Shown here piece by piece: positions 28,405 to 41,200 of a DNA stretch of 64,000 nt. Origin of the DNA: Symsagittifera roscoffensis (taxonomy: Eukaryota > Xenacoelomorpha > Acoela > Convolutidae); NCBI RefSeq assembly GCF_963678635.1, contig NC_087065.1:39931430-39995429 (forward strand), in the 5' to 3' direction. The notes beneath the pieces are model-generated. The model ran no database searches. It was not told the origin of the DNA and saw nothing but the letters and a program-made list of their open reading frames with translations. The position numbers and the translations under genes were made by a program. Positions within the stretch are counted from its first letter, which is position 1. The number at the start of each line of letters is the position of its first letter.

Positions 28405-30880
28405 GGATTTGATTCAACAGAAAACTTAGTGGCTCAAACACTAGATAGGTCAAGTATTTTATCAAGCAAAATTTACAATCACGTTCAAGAAATCAAAAAA
28501 AATTATAACCAAATTGAAGCAGAAAGTATTTTACCAGTTTACATAGTGAGTCAAATACTAAATTTGTCGAGCACTTTATTACACTAGTTAAATGATCAAG
28601 TCCAAGAAATGCGCAAAAATAATACCCACATGATAGAGAAGTAAAAATTCATTTCAGCAAAGGATATGGAATTTGATTTAACAATTCACAAATTGGCTCA
28701 AATGCTATATTTATCGAGCGTTTTATTAAGCTAGTTAAATATTGACGTCCACGAAATGCACAAAAATATACCCCATATTGATACAGAAAAAGAAAATTCC
28801 TTTCTGCAAAGGATCTGGGATTTGTTTCAACAGTTTACAAAGTGGGTCAAATACTAGATTGGTCAAGTATTTTATCATGCAAAATTTACAATCACGTCCA
28901 AGAAATCACAAATTATATAACCGAATGGAAGCAGAAAGTATTTGAACAGTTTACATAGTGAGTCAAATACTAAATTTGTGGAGAACTTTATTATGCAAGT
29001 TGAACACTCACGTCCAAGAAATACATAAATGTTATACCCCAGATTGATACAGAAAAAAAATTCACTTCTGCAAAGGATCTGGGATTCGACTCAAAAACTG
29101 ACCATGTGGCTCAAATACTGGATTTGTCGAGCAGTTTAATAGGCTAGTTAAATATTCACGTCCAGAAAACGTAATGAAAATATACACAAGATTGATATAG
29201 AAGTCTAAAATTCATTTCGGCAAAGAGTCTTGGATATGATTAAATAATTCACATAGTGGCTCAAATGTTAGATTTGTCGAGCACTTTATTACACTAGTTA
29301 AATGATCAAGTCCAAGAAATGCGCAAAAATAATACCCACATGATAGAGAAGTAAAAAATTCATTTCAGCAAAGGATATGGAATTTGATTTAACAATTCAC
29401 AAATTGGCTCAAATGCTATATTTATCGAGCGTTTTATTAAGCTAGTTAAATATTGACGTCCAAGAAATGCACAAAAACTATACCCCAAGTTGATACAGAA
29501 GTAAAAAACTCATTTCTGCAAATGATCTGGGATTTGTTTCAACAGAATACTTAGTGGCTCAAACACTAGATAGGTCAAGTATTTTATCAAGCAAAATTTA
29601 CAATCACGTTCAAGAAATCACAAAATATTATAACCAAATTGAAGCAGAAAGTATTTTACCAGTTTACATAGTGAGTCAAATACTAAATTTGTCGAGCACT
29701 TTATTACACTAGTTAAATGATCAAGTCCAAGAAATGCGCAAAAATAATACCCACATGATAGAGAAGTAAAAATTCATTTCAGCAAAGGATATGGAATTTG
29801 ATTTAACAATTCACAAATTGGCTCAAATGCTATATTTATCGAGCGTTTTATTAAGCTAGTTAAATATTGACGTCCACGAAATGCACAAAAATATACCCCA
29901 TATTGATACAGAAAAAGAAAATTCCTTTCTGCAAAGGATCTGGGATTTGTTTCAACAGTTTACAAAGTGGGTCAAATACTAGATTGGTCAAGTATTTTAT
30001 CATGCAAAATTTACAATCACGTCCAAGAAATCACAAATTATATAACCGAATGGAAGCAGAAAGTATTTGAACAGTTTACATAGTGAGTCAAATACTAAAT
30101 TTGTGGAGAACTTTATTATGCAAGTTGAACACTCACGTCCAAGAAATACATAAATGTTATACCCCAGATTGATACAGAAAAAAAATTCACTTCTGCAAAG
30201 GATCTGGGATTCGACTCAAAAACTGACCATGTGGCTCAAATACTGTATTTGTCGAGCAGTTTAATAGGCTAGTTAAATATTCACGTCCAGAAAACGTAAT
30301 GAAAATATACACAAGATTGATATAGAAGTCTAAAATTCATTTCGGCAAAGAGTCTTGGATATGATTAAATAATTCACATAGTGGCTCAAATGTTAGATTT
30401 GTCGAGCACTTTATTACACTAGTTAAATGATCAAGTCCAAGAAATGCGCAAAAATAATACCCACATGATAGAGAAGTAAAAAATTCATTTCAGCAAAGGA
30501 TATGGAATTTGATTTAACAATTCACAAATTGGCTCAAATGCTATATTTATCGAGCGTTTTATAAAGCTAGTTAAATATTGACGTCCAAGAAATGCACAAA
30601 AACTATACCCCAAGTTGATACAGAAGTAAAAAAACTCATTTCTGCAAAGGATCTGGGATTTGTTTCAACAGAATACTTAGTGGCTCAAACACTAGATAGG
30701 TCAAGTATTTTATCAAGCAAAATTTACAATCACGTTCAAGAAATCACAAAATATTATAACCAAATTGAAGCAGAAAGTATTTTACCAGTTTACATAGTCA
30801 GTCAAATACTAAATTTGTGGAGAACTTTATTACGCAAGTTGAACACTCACGTCCAAGAAATGCACAGATGATATACCCCA
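28405..30880 (+). repeat. 1,125-bp higher-order repeat, two copies plus a partial third
   Basis: CTAGATAGGTCAAGTATTTT with its long flank occurs at 28,441, 29,566 and 30,692, offsets 1,125 and 1,126. The first two units agree over their whole length with few differences, for example TACTGGATTTG versus TACTGTATTTG. The third copy diverges after about 30,800, where a different monomer follows. Confidence 0.85.
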
Positions 30881-32085
30881 GATTGATACAAAAGTGAAAA
30901 ATTCACTTCTGCAAAGGATCTGGGATTTGATCAAAAACTGACCATGTGGCACAAATACTAGATTTGTCGAGCAGTTTATTAAGCTAAATAAATATTCACA
31001 TCCGAAAAAGGCAAGAAAATATATAAGATTGATACAGAAGTGGAAAATTCATTTCGGCAAAGGATATGGGATTTGATTTAACAATTCACAAATTGGCTCA
31101 AATGCTAAATTTGTCGAGCACTTTATTACATTAGTTAAAAACTCACGTCCAAGAAATGCAAAAAAACTATACCCCAAGTTGATACAGAAGTAAAAAACTC
31201 ATTTCTGCAAAGGATCTGGGATTTGTTTCAACAGAATACTTAGTGGCTCAAATACTAGATAGGTCAAGTATTTCATCAAGCAAAATTTCTAATCACGTCC
31301 AAGAAATCACAAACTATTATAACCAAAATGAAGCAGAAAGTATTTTAACAGTTTACACAGTGAGTCAAATACTAAATTTGCGGAGAACTTCATTACGCAA
31401 GTTGAACACTCACGTCCAAGAAATGCACAAATGATATACCCCAGAATGATACAGAAGTGAAAAATTCACTTCAGCAAAGGATCTGGGATTTGATTCAAAA
31501 TTGACCATGTGGCTCAAAAACTGGATTTGTCGAGCAGTTTATTAAGCTAGTTGAATATTCACTTACAAAAAAGGCAAGAAAATATATAAGATTGATACAG
31601 AAGTGGAAAATTCATTTCGGCGAAGAATCTTGGATTTGATTAAATAATTCACATAGTGGCTCAAGTGCTAAATTTGTTGAGCATTTTTTACGCTAGTTAA
31701 ATACCAACGTCCAAGAAATCCACAAAAAATAAACTCCAAATTGATACCGAAGTGGAAAATTCATTTCTGCAAAGGATCTTGATTTGTTTCAACAGTTTAC
31801 ATAGTGGCACAAATACTAGATAGGTTAAGTATTTTATCACGCAAAATTTACAATCACGTCCAAGAAATCACAAATTATACAACGAAACTGATGCGGGAAG
31901 TATTTTAACACTTTACATAGTGGGTAAAATACCAGATTTGTCGAGCACTTTTTTATGCAAGTTAAACAATCTTGTCCACGAAACGCGCAAATTATATACC
32001 CCGGTTAATACAGAATTGAAAATATCAAGTCTGCTAAGGATCTGCGAGGGCTTTTGGTTGATTACGTGATATCTAGAAAGCTAAC

Positions 32086-32243
32086 CTTTATACTGGGTTC
32101 TATTCTCTGTAGATTGAAAAGTGTTTCCATGTCCAGAAGGGACTGCTTAACCTCTCTGTACACTGTTCCCAAGAAGTTAAGTGGTAGGGACAGTTGGAAC
32201 AACAAGCCATTGACCATCACCAGATCTCCAACAGTGAAGTTTC
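32086..32243 (-). CDS. ABCB7: ABCB7 homologue, exon 8 (last in window)
   Basis: The exon has 158 nt, acceptor AAATAG|GAAACT and donor ATAAAG|GTTAGC, ending in phase 0. It encodes [20 protein letters not shown] and [20 protein letters not shown], helix 6 and the start of the linker to the ATP-binding domain. Recognisable satellite begins only about 40 bp beyond the donor site. Confidence 0.95.
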
Positions 32244-35200
32244 CTATTTTAAGTTACATTATATCTCAGCGATTTCCATTTTAAGTAGGACAACGGGATA
32301 AAAAACATTTTATTTGAGTGGCATTTGGGTAAACCTATTTTAACATTTTTTCAAACTGCTTCAAAAAATTCTTCAAGGTGTGTTTTTTCACACACACACA
32401 CACACATTGAACTATTATTTTTTCTACAAGTACCGAAAAGGTTTGGAGAAAACCTGAGTGTCTAAAAAAAATCTCCTACATTAAATACCCCTGCTTTCGC
32501 TTACAGGTTTTCATTGAAAAGTTAGCTTCATGTTTTACTAGCAAACTCAAAACTGATCTAATTGTGCAACATACCCTGTATGATTCCGTGAGCGACCAGT
32601 GACATCATGGAGGCCATGGACACACTGAATATGAGGTTCTGTCCGAAGTTGAGGAAGGACAGCGACTGACTGCTCTTTAGACTGGCCACCTGGTACTTCT
32701 TCAGAATCTTGGCGTAGTTATCAGCCTCGAATACCTCGTTGTTGAAATACTTCACTGTCTCGTAGTTAATGAGCGAATCTAGACACAGAGAAAATGATAC
32801 ATATCGAGACAATTTTTGGACCTAATCAGGGACAACGATATCAATGAATCATAACTTCTTTCGCTTTCAGTAATGGAGCAATATAAAAGTTAATGCCAAA
32901 TTGTTGGCAATATCTTTCGTAGTCAAAGAATCTGAACGAAGTCAATTAACTAAAACTGCTCATGTAGTTGTCATAAATCAATATCGGTCAAAAATCTAAT
33001 TACCCTAAATTTTGTGATCGAATAATTTGTTGAAGGTAATCGATATTGCCAAATTTTGTCATTAACAATTTAATTACTACTTATCACATCCAAGTTCTCT
33101 GCGAGCTTACAATGGTTCTGTCAACCTAAAAACCTGAAGAGAAACTGAATTTATACACCGAGGCGAAGCTGAGCTTCGCACCATTTGCAATTTTAAGTAT
33201 AGGATTGAACCAGCATGACGCTCAATAGAACTAACAAAGAAGACTTCGAACGAAGTTCTCGTTGAAGAAAAAACTAAAAAATTTAAAAAGTTCAACATTT
33301 ATTCAAGAGCACCCTAAAAGGTTCATTTTGAGCATTCAAACCTTAGCGGCTAGAGTCATATCGATCTCAAAAACAAAACCGGGAACTTGTTAGAAACAAA
33401 ATGTTAGGCAACTAAACCGAACAAGTTAAAGGCTACTGCCAAAAAGCCGAAAACTAACCGAAATATGCCAAAAATTTTTAATAACAACGAGGATAGCCAG
33501 CTGTTGTGCAATTAGCACAGAATTTACCAACCACATACATAATACACCAAATTGAAAACCCACAATAGTGATAAAGTTCAAAGAGCAACTATCAGAAAAG
33601 CCCTTAAACTTAGCCTCGAAGGCTCACTAAGTTTTACCCTCTATAGACCGAGAATAAAATCGAAGCGGCTAAACCCTCAAAAACAAAAGGAACCGATGGC
33701 TTATGTACAGCCCACCTTAAACATATCGGACAAACAGCAATCGCATTTTCAACTAACATTTAACCTCTCTTTCTTTGAATAAAATTCCCTAATTTTGGAA
33801 AAACTCCAGAATGTTGACACTTATGAAACCAAACAAAAATCTCAAATCTTTGTTCCATCCAACCCTAAGAAAATTTTACCCAGAGCCGATCATCAACATG
33901 GCTTTCGCCCGATGCATTCCACCACAACAACACTTTCCACCATTCAATGTATTTTCATCAGCGGTAGTTTTTATCAACAAAGGCCCCCATATACCGGAAA
34001 GCCGAATTAGGCGGTTGAAAAACTACCTGAGTGGGCATCAATCAAAAACTATGTTCTAGGACACCCTGTCAAAATCAGGGACTGTTCGTACGAGCGTCCC
34101 TCAAGGATCAGTCTTATCCCAAAACTTTTTTTTATTTTTACGTCCATGATGATCCACTGTAGCCCCCCGATGTAAAACTGCAGTCCTACGCTGATGACTT
34201 CCGTCCTTTTGTCCAACCCAGCAACTTTTCGACGGCCTCATCAGTCTTATCCAGTTATCTCACTGAGTTACACAAATTCTGTACCTCAAGGTCCTTTGTT
34301 TTTTTTTGAAGGTTCGGCGAGCCTTTCGTCTTCTTTTATTAAAGATTTTAATACTGAATTGAATTGAAATACTGAAATGAAGAAAACTTTACTGCCCAAC
34401 AAGAAACATCCCAAAACAATTAATATTTTATTCGCAGAACATTGCAAACGTAAAGCCGCAAAAGTCGCGCGCAGGATATCGACACCGAAGACTTTATCCG
34501 GATCTCCAAAGAAACTTTACTAGTTGCTTTTAAAGCTTAAGTACAGCCAATATTAGAGGATGCGAGCCCTGCCTGGTCCCACGTTGCCAGTAAAACTTCT
34601 TAGCAAACTGCAAACAGTTCAAGATGCTGCTCGCCGCATGGTTACAGCGTGCACAAAGATGAGCGCAATTCAACATTTACATTTAGAATTTGAAAGTTTA
34701 AATGTGATCCACCACTATCATCTAATGGCGTCGCAACTTGCCGTGCTAAATTTTGTTCCATCAAATCCGCTGCTCTTTTATCATTATCCCAAATCTCGAA
34801 ATATCCGCCCTTCGTTTCTTGACTTATACGTTCCCGAAACTAACATTATCCTATCTCAAACTAAAACTCTTACGCTCTTCAAAACGAAGTTTTAGTGAAC
34901 GAAGTTCTTTCATCCCTAAAAATTTTAAATTGCTTCATAAGCTCACAGAGTTAGGCAGGTCATAACAGATGACCACCTCCTAAGTTCTGCCCCTTACACC
35001 ACCTGGAAGGAAGTTCCCCGCCGAAGAATCCGCCCACGTGTCTCTAGAACCCTTTTCCAGTTGAGATCCGGATATTGTCTCTTTCTGAAAATGTACCTGA
35101 ATCGTATTGACCCCAAGATCCCCTCAAGCTGCCCGTACTGTCCTTCCCTACATACCACTCTTCGTCTTTTTAACTGTTCCCAGAACATCACTTTTTAAAC

Positions 35201-38200
35201 CCCAATAAACTAATGGCTTCGTTCGACCGAAGTTGCGACGTTTCTGGACTTGATTTCATAGTGTCGTTTTTTGAGCGTGGTGGGAAGAACGAACTATACA
35301 AAAGCATAGAAATTAAATAATGGTTAATCGACAACACTCTAATTCTAAAAGATAAAATCAACATGAAGGCGGAACACTTCTTACCACTTGCGATATCACA
35401 CAAAGCATTGCAAGCAAAGAAACAGGAAAAAAACGTAATAGCCACTAAGTGTCAAAATAAAGAAAAAATTCGAAGAACAACAACTTCACTATTTTGTCTT
35501 TAACGATGTTTTATTAGCAAAAAAACTCAATTGAAGTCCCAGATTCACATTAAAACTCGATGCAATTCCAGAGACATTCATCAAAAGCAACTGAGCCGAC
35601 AAAACTTGGGTAAATTCTCGTGGAGCCGAAAATTTAATTGTTTTCATGAAAAACTTCGAGCTATAATTTCTATTCCAAAATTCCTTGCAATTCATCCAAT
35701 CCAGAGGGGAGCAAAAAATTTATTTCTCCTCTAAAATGACTCAGAAATGTCAATAAACGCCGAAAAAATTAGGAGAGAATAAAGTTTTTACGCGAAAAAA
35801 ATATACGAAGTCAAGGTTGGTAAAAGTAAAAACAGCACAAAAAATCAAAACACTAATAACAGCTAAAAAGTAATTGTGTATGGTAAAGAAAAACAATTCT
35901 GCGATGTGGCAACTAAGCCGACAAAACATAAGCAGACAAATAATAAGCCGGGAACTTTTTTTAAAACGGAAAGTTTCCCATTCGAAAAAAAAAACAAGTC
36001 CTGTCTGACTCAAACCCAGGACCTTTGCTACCCTAGACGCTTTGGTTACATCCAGATCAAGTGTGCCCGAGACAAAAAGAAACTTGAGTTCATCTAGTAC
36101 CCGTTTGCATTACCCTTCTTATCGCGAAGATAGAACAAAAGAGAAAAACTCGATTAGAAGAAAAATTCTATTTTTGCACTATAATTTGTTTTATAATTTT
36201 TTGGCGAGGAAGCGCTAAATGAAGCTCTGAAAAGTAGTTTTTTTTCAAATAAAACCAAGCTTTCCTGGCCTAAACGAGCAATTTCTACATAAGAAGGTTA
36301 CCCGATCGCTTGACTCACTCGAACTTAGAATAAAAATCAGAAACTTCAAAACAGTTTTTCTCGACATTGACAACTTTTCAACGGTCGGAACAAAAACAGA
36401 TATAATACCCATATAGTATCCACGAGTACAATCTAAACTCTGATGCGAAGCTGCAGCTACGCAAAGAAGCCGGAACGCGGCATAAGACTCAGGAGCTATA
36501 AAAAATGCACAAAAACAGAAACTTGGCATGTAAAAATTTGGAATGTAATGAACTTAAGGCAACCACACTCCCTTTGCAGGCATTCAATTGCAAATTAAGC
36601 AACCAAAATTACCAAAGTTTGTATGAATCATGCATTTCAAAAATAAAAAGCGTCAACTGTTTGAAATTATTAGTTATCAAATGACACAGCACATGCTTCT
36701 GAATAGTGAATTCAGCATCCTGATTCAGAGAGCCACCAAAAGTAGCACTTTTATATACAACTTAGATTTGAAAAAATTCACACACTCCGCAGCAATCGTG
36801 TAATGAATGCGAGGTTGCATACACAATTCGCAGCCTTCACAAGAGCTGAATTGAAAACCATTAGAGCCGCAAACCATCAGCAAAAAATTATATCGAAATA
36901 CTAAAATAAAACATACAACTAAATCAATCAAAATGAATGAAAATAGCTTTGGAAAAAAAGTTACCAGAAAGTAGAATTCAAAATCATCGAAAATTTAAGA
37001 AAAAAATGTGGGGCCTTAATTCTCTTTGAATTTCAAAAACAATTAATGATTGTCACTTTTTTTGATAACATTAACATAATTTATAAAAAAAAAAACTGGA
37101 TCAAAAGTTTAAATTTTTCAAAATCTAAAACTAAATTCCTTTTTCGAAACTAAAAGCTTTCGATTATTGTGACCTTTACCTTTTTCCTTGTGGCGTTTGC
37201 ATTCCTTTAAGCAAAAAAATTAAACTTGAAATATAACTTGAAAAAAAACAGCTGGCGGAAAATCAAATTAGAGCGTGAACAAATTTTAAGACTTTTTCCT
37301 GAAAAGATAACCAACAAAAAATCAGCTAGACCTATATAAATCTATTTACTACGTTCAAGAATCCTAAAAACAGAACTAGAGTCCTACCAATACAGTGGCT
37401 CTGTGCTTTATTGTCTGCTTTGTTCATCTGTACTCTGAACTTAGTCCTCCATGCGGTGGTAGCAAAAGTGAACCCCACGAATGAAGCTATGGTGGCCAAT
37501 GATACGGCTGCATACTCCGGCCCAAGGTTGTACCACTAAACTAACACATGCAACATTAGATACAAAAACGACAACGGCAGCTACTTCAAAAAATTATGAT
37601 AATCCCACAGAAAAAACCTTGGAACTTTTAGAGGCGCAGCAAAGTAAAAATTTTCTTTATTTGTCTTGATTTTGTCTTAAACTCCTTTGCAAAAAATTAG
37701 CCAAAAAACAATCGAATAATGAAGAAGCATCGAAACAAAACTTAGAAATTGGTTTCAGAGCCAACAATTCTTGAGCAGACAAGTTGGGCAGAAAAATAAT
37801 TAATTAAAAAATTTTTTTTTAAATTTTTATGCCTCCTACAAAACGTTAAGATAAAACCCCTTTTGCTCCTCGAACTCAAAAAGAGACCTCCAAGCCGATA
37901 TATAATTCGTCAAAACCATTCAAGCGAATAAACAGGAAAAGGATCAAATAAAACGAAAAAATAAATGACATACTGAAATCGCGTTGTAAAATTTAAGCAA
38001 ACATTTAAACAAATTTCGAATACAACAGGCATTTGAAACGCAGACATGCTCATCTATTTGCCTGCTTGTTGAAGAAAGTACAGATGGTCATCACCAAATT
38101 CAGTCAGCCTGTGAAGAAAGCTGTTTACCGAAAAAAAGTCTGAAACCCGGTTGCAATTCCCTTGCTTGTCGCAAGAGTAAAAATGAAATTGTTCAAGGAA

Positions 38201-41200
38201 GACATTACTGCAACTGTGTTGCATCCACTCAATTTTTGCCCATTACAATCAGCCTCATACTTTTTACACAGAGGCGAAGCTTCGCTTCGCAAACACTAGC
38301 AAGAAAGATCAGAAGCAGCTCCATAAATTGCAAGAAGAAAAATTAGAAATAAGCCTCGAATTAGTAAAAAAAACCGGCTATGTCTGAGATTCGAACCGGT
38401 AAGGTAGAGACTGATCGTCTCAAGCACTAAACACTCAGCCACAGACGCTGATAGGTACCAAACACTAGCCACAAATAAAGCAGAGAACAGATATGCTATG
38501 CAATTACCAATGTAAAAATTCCAAATAAGTGAACACTTTTAATGAACACTTTTATTTGCGAGTTAGGTTAGAAAAAAGAAGGTTCATAATAATACACTAA
38601 GCTGATCACTAGTGTAATTATTTGGCTACGACTCATATAAAAAAATTGAGATGTAGAGCATTGACTATCTCACTTTAGATTTTTGGTACCAAGACTGCAT
38701 TATAAACAAATAATCAAAATTTGCGCCCGACATTATCCAAGCAAAAGTATTGCGATTTCAATTTTTTTAATGATCCATATTTGCAGGTTAAATAGAACTT
38801 ACTAGAATGCCGCTGACTAAGGACACTTCGAAGATTGTTGGTACTATGTTGAACACAAGAGCACTCAGAATAAAGTTGATTCCTCTAAACAAATGTGAAG
38901 TCGTGAGTATAAGACAAAATGGGAATCAAGATCATATGTATCACACTCATTTTTTTGAAACTTGATCCCGTTACCTGAACTAGTTCAATCAAAACAATCG
39001 AAAGTCGTTCCAGATTATGTCAGCTCTGCGAAAGTCAAAGATAAAACCGGATACTCAAATTTCCTGAAAACTCGACAATAAATGTTTACTTTGAATTTAA
39101 TAGAAATTTCATTTGTTAAACGCACCTTGTGCCTCTGTCGATAGCTTTGGATAGCGCGCCTGTCTGTTTGTCAAGGTGGAATTGGAGGTCTAGATTATGC
39201 AGATGAACAAATACACTCCTCGCGATGTCTCTGATTGAGGTGTTGGTCACAGTTGCAAAGATGGCATTGCGCAACTCACTCATTCCGTAGGCTGTCGATC
39301 GAGCTATTCCGTCTGAACAGGAAAAAACGCAAAGCATTGGGTGCCTAGGTTTGTAATTTAGCTAAAATGGTTCAAATCAGAAACAAATTGTCTCCATCGA
39401 CGCAAAACGGACTTAACAGAACAGTACTCACTTCCTGCAAAGAGCTTTCAAGCTATACTTGAACTAATAAATTGCAGAACGTTTTCTGAAGCATTTGAAT
39501 GCATAAACCCGAATTACCTTACATTACAATCACAATTTCGGAGAAAATCATGAAAAAACGTCATATATCAAAAACTACAATGATTTGAGCAGTCAAATTT
39601 GGCGGCAAAATTCGCAACTCCTGAGAGTACCCTGACAGATTCCCACAACAGAGATCGTAATTTCAAGTTTTGTGAAATTTTTTTATATCTAAATTTTCAG
39701 AAAAATTTTGAAAAAAATCCAAAAAAAACGTCATATGTCGAAAACTACCAGGATTTGAGCAGCCATAATCAAAGGCAAGATTCGCAACCCTTGAGAGTAC
39801 CCTCACAATATCCAACAACAGGATTGAGATCATCAACGTTTTTGAAATTTTTGAAATCTAAGTTTTTGAAAAAATCATAAAAAACGTCATAATTCGAAAA
39901 CTACAAGGATTTGAGAAGTGAGAATTGGATGCCAGATTCCCAACCCCTGAGAACACCTTGACAGCACCCAAATACAGGGTGAGAATTTCAAAAATTGAGA
40001 AATTTTTCTAAATTAAATTTTCTAGAAATTTTTGAAAAATCTCGAAAATTGCCTATCTCGTAAACTAAACGGATTTGGTTATTCATATATGGAGGCCAGA
40101 ATCGCAAAACCTGGAAAAAACTCTGACAATCTCCTACTATTGGGTTGCCAATTTCAAAGTCGATGAAATAAACACTGAATTTAAACTGGAAAATTGAAAA
40201 AAAACCTTAACCATTGCAATATACGATATAGCTTAAACGTGAAAAAATTCTTTTGTTAAACATGCAAAAATAATACGTTGAAAAAGCTTAAACATGGCGA
40301 GATGGTGATGCCCGCATTTAAATATATAATAGATCAAAGTAATTCTGTAATTCTACTATGACACTTGAAAAAAATAAACATAGCCAACAGATAGTTGAAA
40401 AAATGTTAAAGAATGGAATAGTTGGAAAAATGTTTAAGAACATGGAGCCCGAAAAAATTTATCAAAAATGTTTGAACAATTATCAACTGTCAAAGAAACA
40501 ATATACCACGTTCAAGCTCTTTGAATTTCAAAACTTAATTCTGCAGGTCACTTTTCATAAAGTCTTTCACGTTTCTCGTAACACTTTTGTCGTTCAATAT
40601 TTTTACAAATTTTTTAAAATACTTTTGAAATCCATCGCAAAAAATGAAATTAAAGCATGACAAATTTTAAAACACTTCCTGGAAAAAAAATATCACAAAC
40701 TACAAAAGTAAAAATCACTTCTTTCTCTCTAAATTAATGAACAACTACGCAGAATTATCAACCCACAAAAAGTTCTATATTATAAAAGCGGTATTATAGG
40801 CAGCTTACATCCTACAAGGAGTGATATTGTGACTGTGGTAAAGGAATTGGAGGCCGTGCTGAAGTTGAGTGCGTTCTCGTTCAGGTAGTCGACCGCATGC
40901 TTGAACAGAAAGGGAACCTGAACTGTCAGCACCTAAAACACCAAATCATTTATAGAGTAACTCCAACTAGATTACCTACAACAGAACTCTATTTCTAGGG
41001 AATCTTAAACGCTTTTGTTGATTTTTAAGCAGTATTGAAAACATATTCGCCAAAATTTTCAGCGCGCAAGATTAAATGACGCGTACAGTAATTTGATCAC
41101 ACCACTGACCCACGCAGATAAAAAAAATTACCGTTTTTAAAGCGCGCTCCCTCATTTTAGTATATACTTGCGCCTTTAGAAAAATTTAAGGATTGGGAAA

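Larger units (their letters stand above)
1..32048. repeat. Satellite array with nested higher-order repeats
   Basis: The left half of the window is one continuous AT-rich tandem array. Monomers are recognised by recurring blocks such as TTGATACAGAAGT, CTGCAAAGGATCTGGGATTT, GTGGCTCAAATACTAGAT, TTTATTACGCTAGTTAA and TCACGTCCAAGAAATGCAC. Spacing between equivalent GATACAGAAG sites is about 150, 150, 116, 154 and 149 bp, which gives a five-monomer unit of about 720 bp near the left end (equivalent sites at 28, 747 and 1,467). The 116-bp monomer lacks the CTGCAAAGGATC block. Other parts are organised in other higher-order periods, listed separately. Monomers from about 31,700 rightwards are more diverged, as is usual at the edge of a satellite, and similarity stops near 32,048. 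The left end lies outside the window. No gene, RNA gene or transposon was recognised inside. The array lies beyond the last visible exon of the ABCB7 homologue, in its eighth intron. Confidence 0.97.

Noticed and set aside
1-32048. Regular repeats as a possible CRISPR array
   Set aside because: Repeats are contiguous 116-154 bp monomers without unique spacers, in a eukaryotic context.
38372-38450. Functional tRNA gene on the minus strand
   Set aside because: Box A and box B are good, but the T stem cannot form and the anticodon loop is not seven bases.
40358-40660. 100-codon plus-strand open frame in intron 3
   Set aside because: Low-complexity Lys/Phe-rich sequence overlapping a dispersed repeat that also occurs at 37,000.
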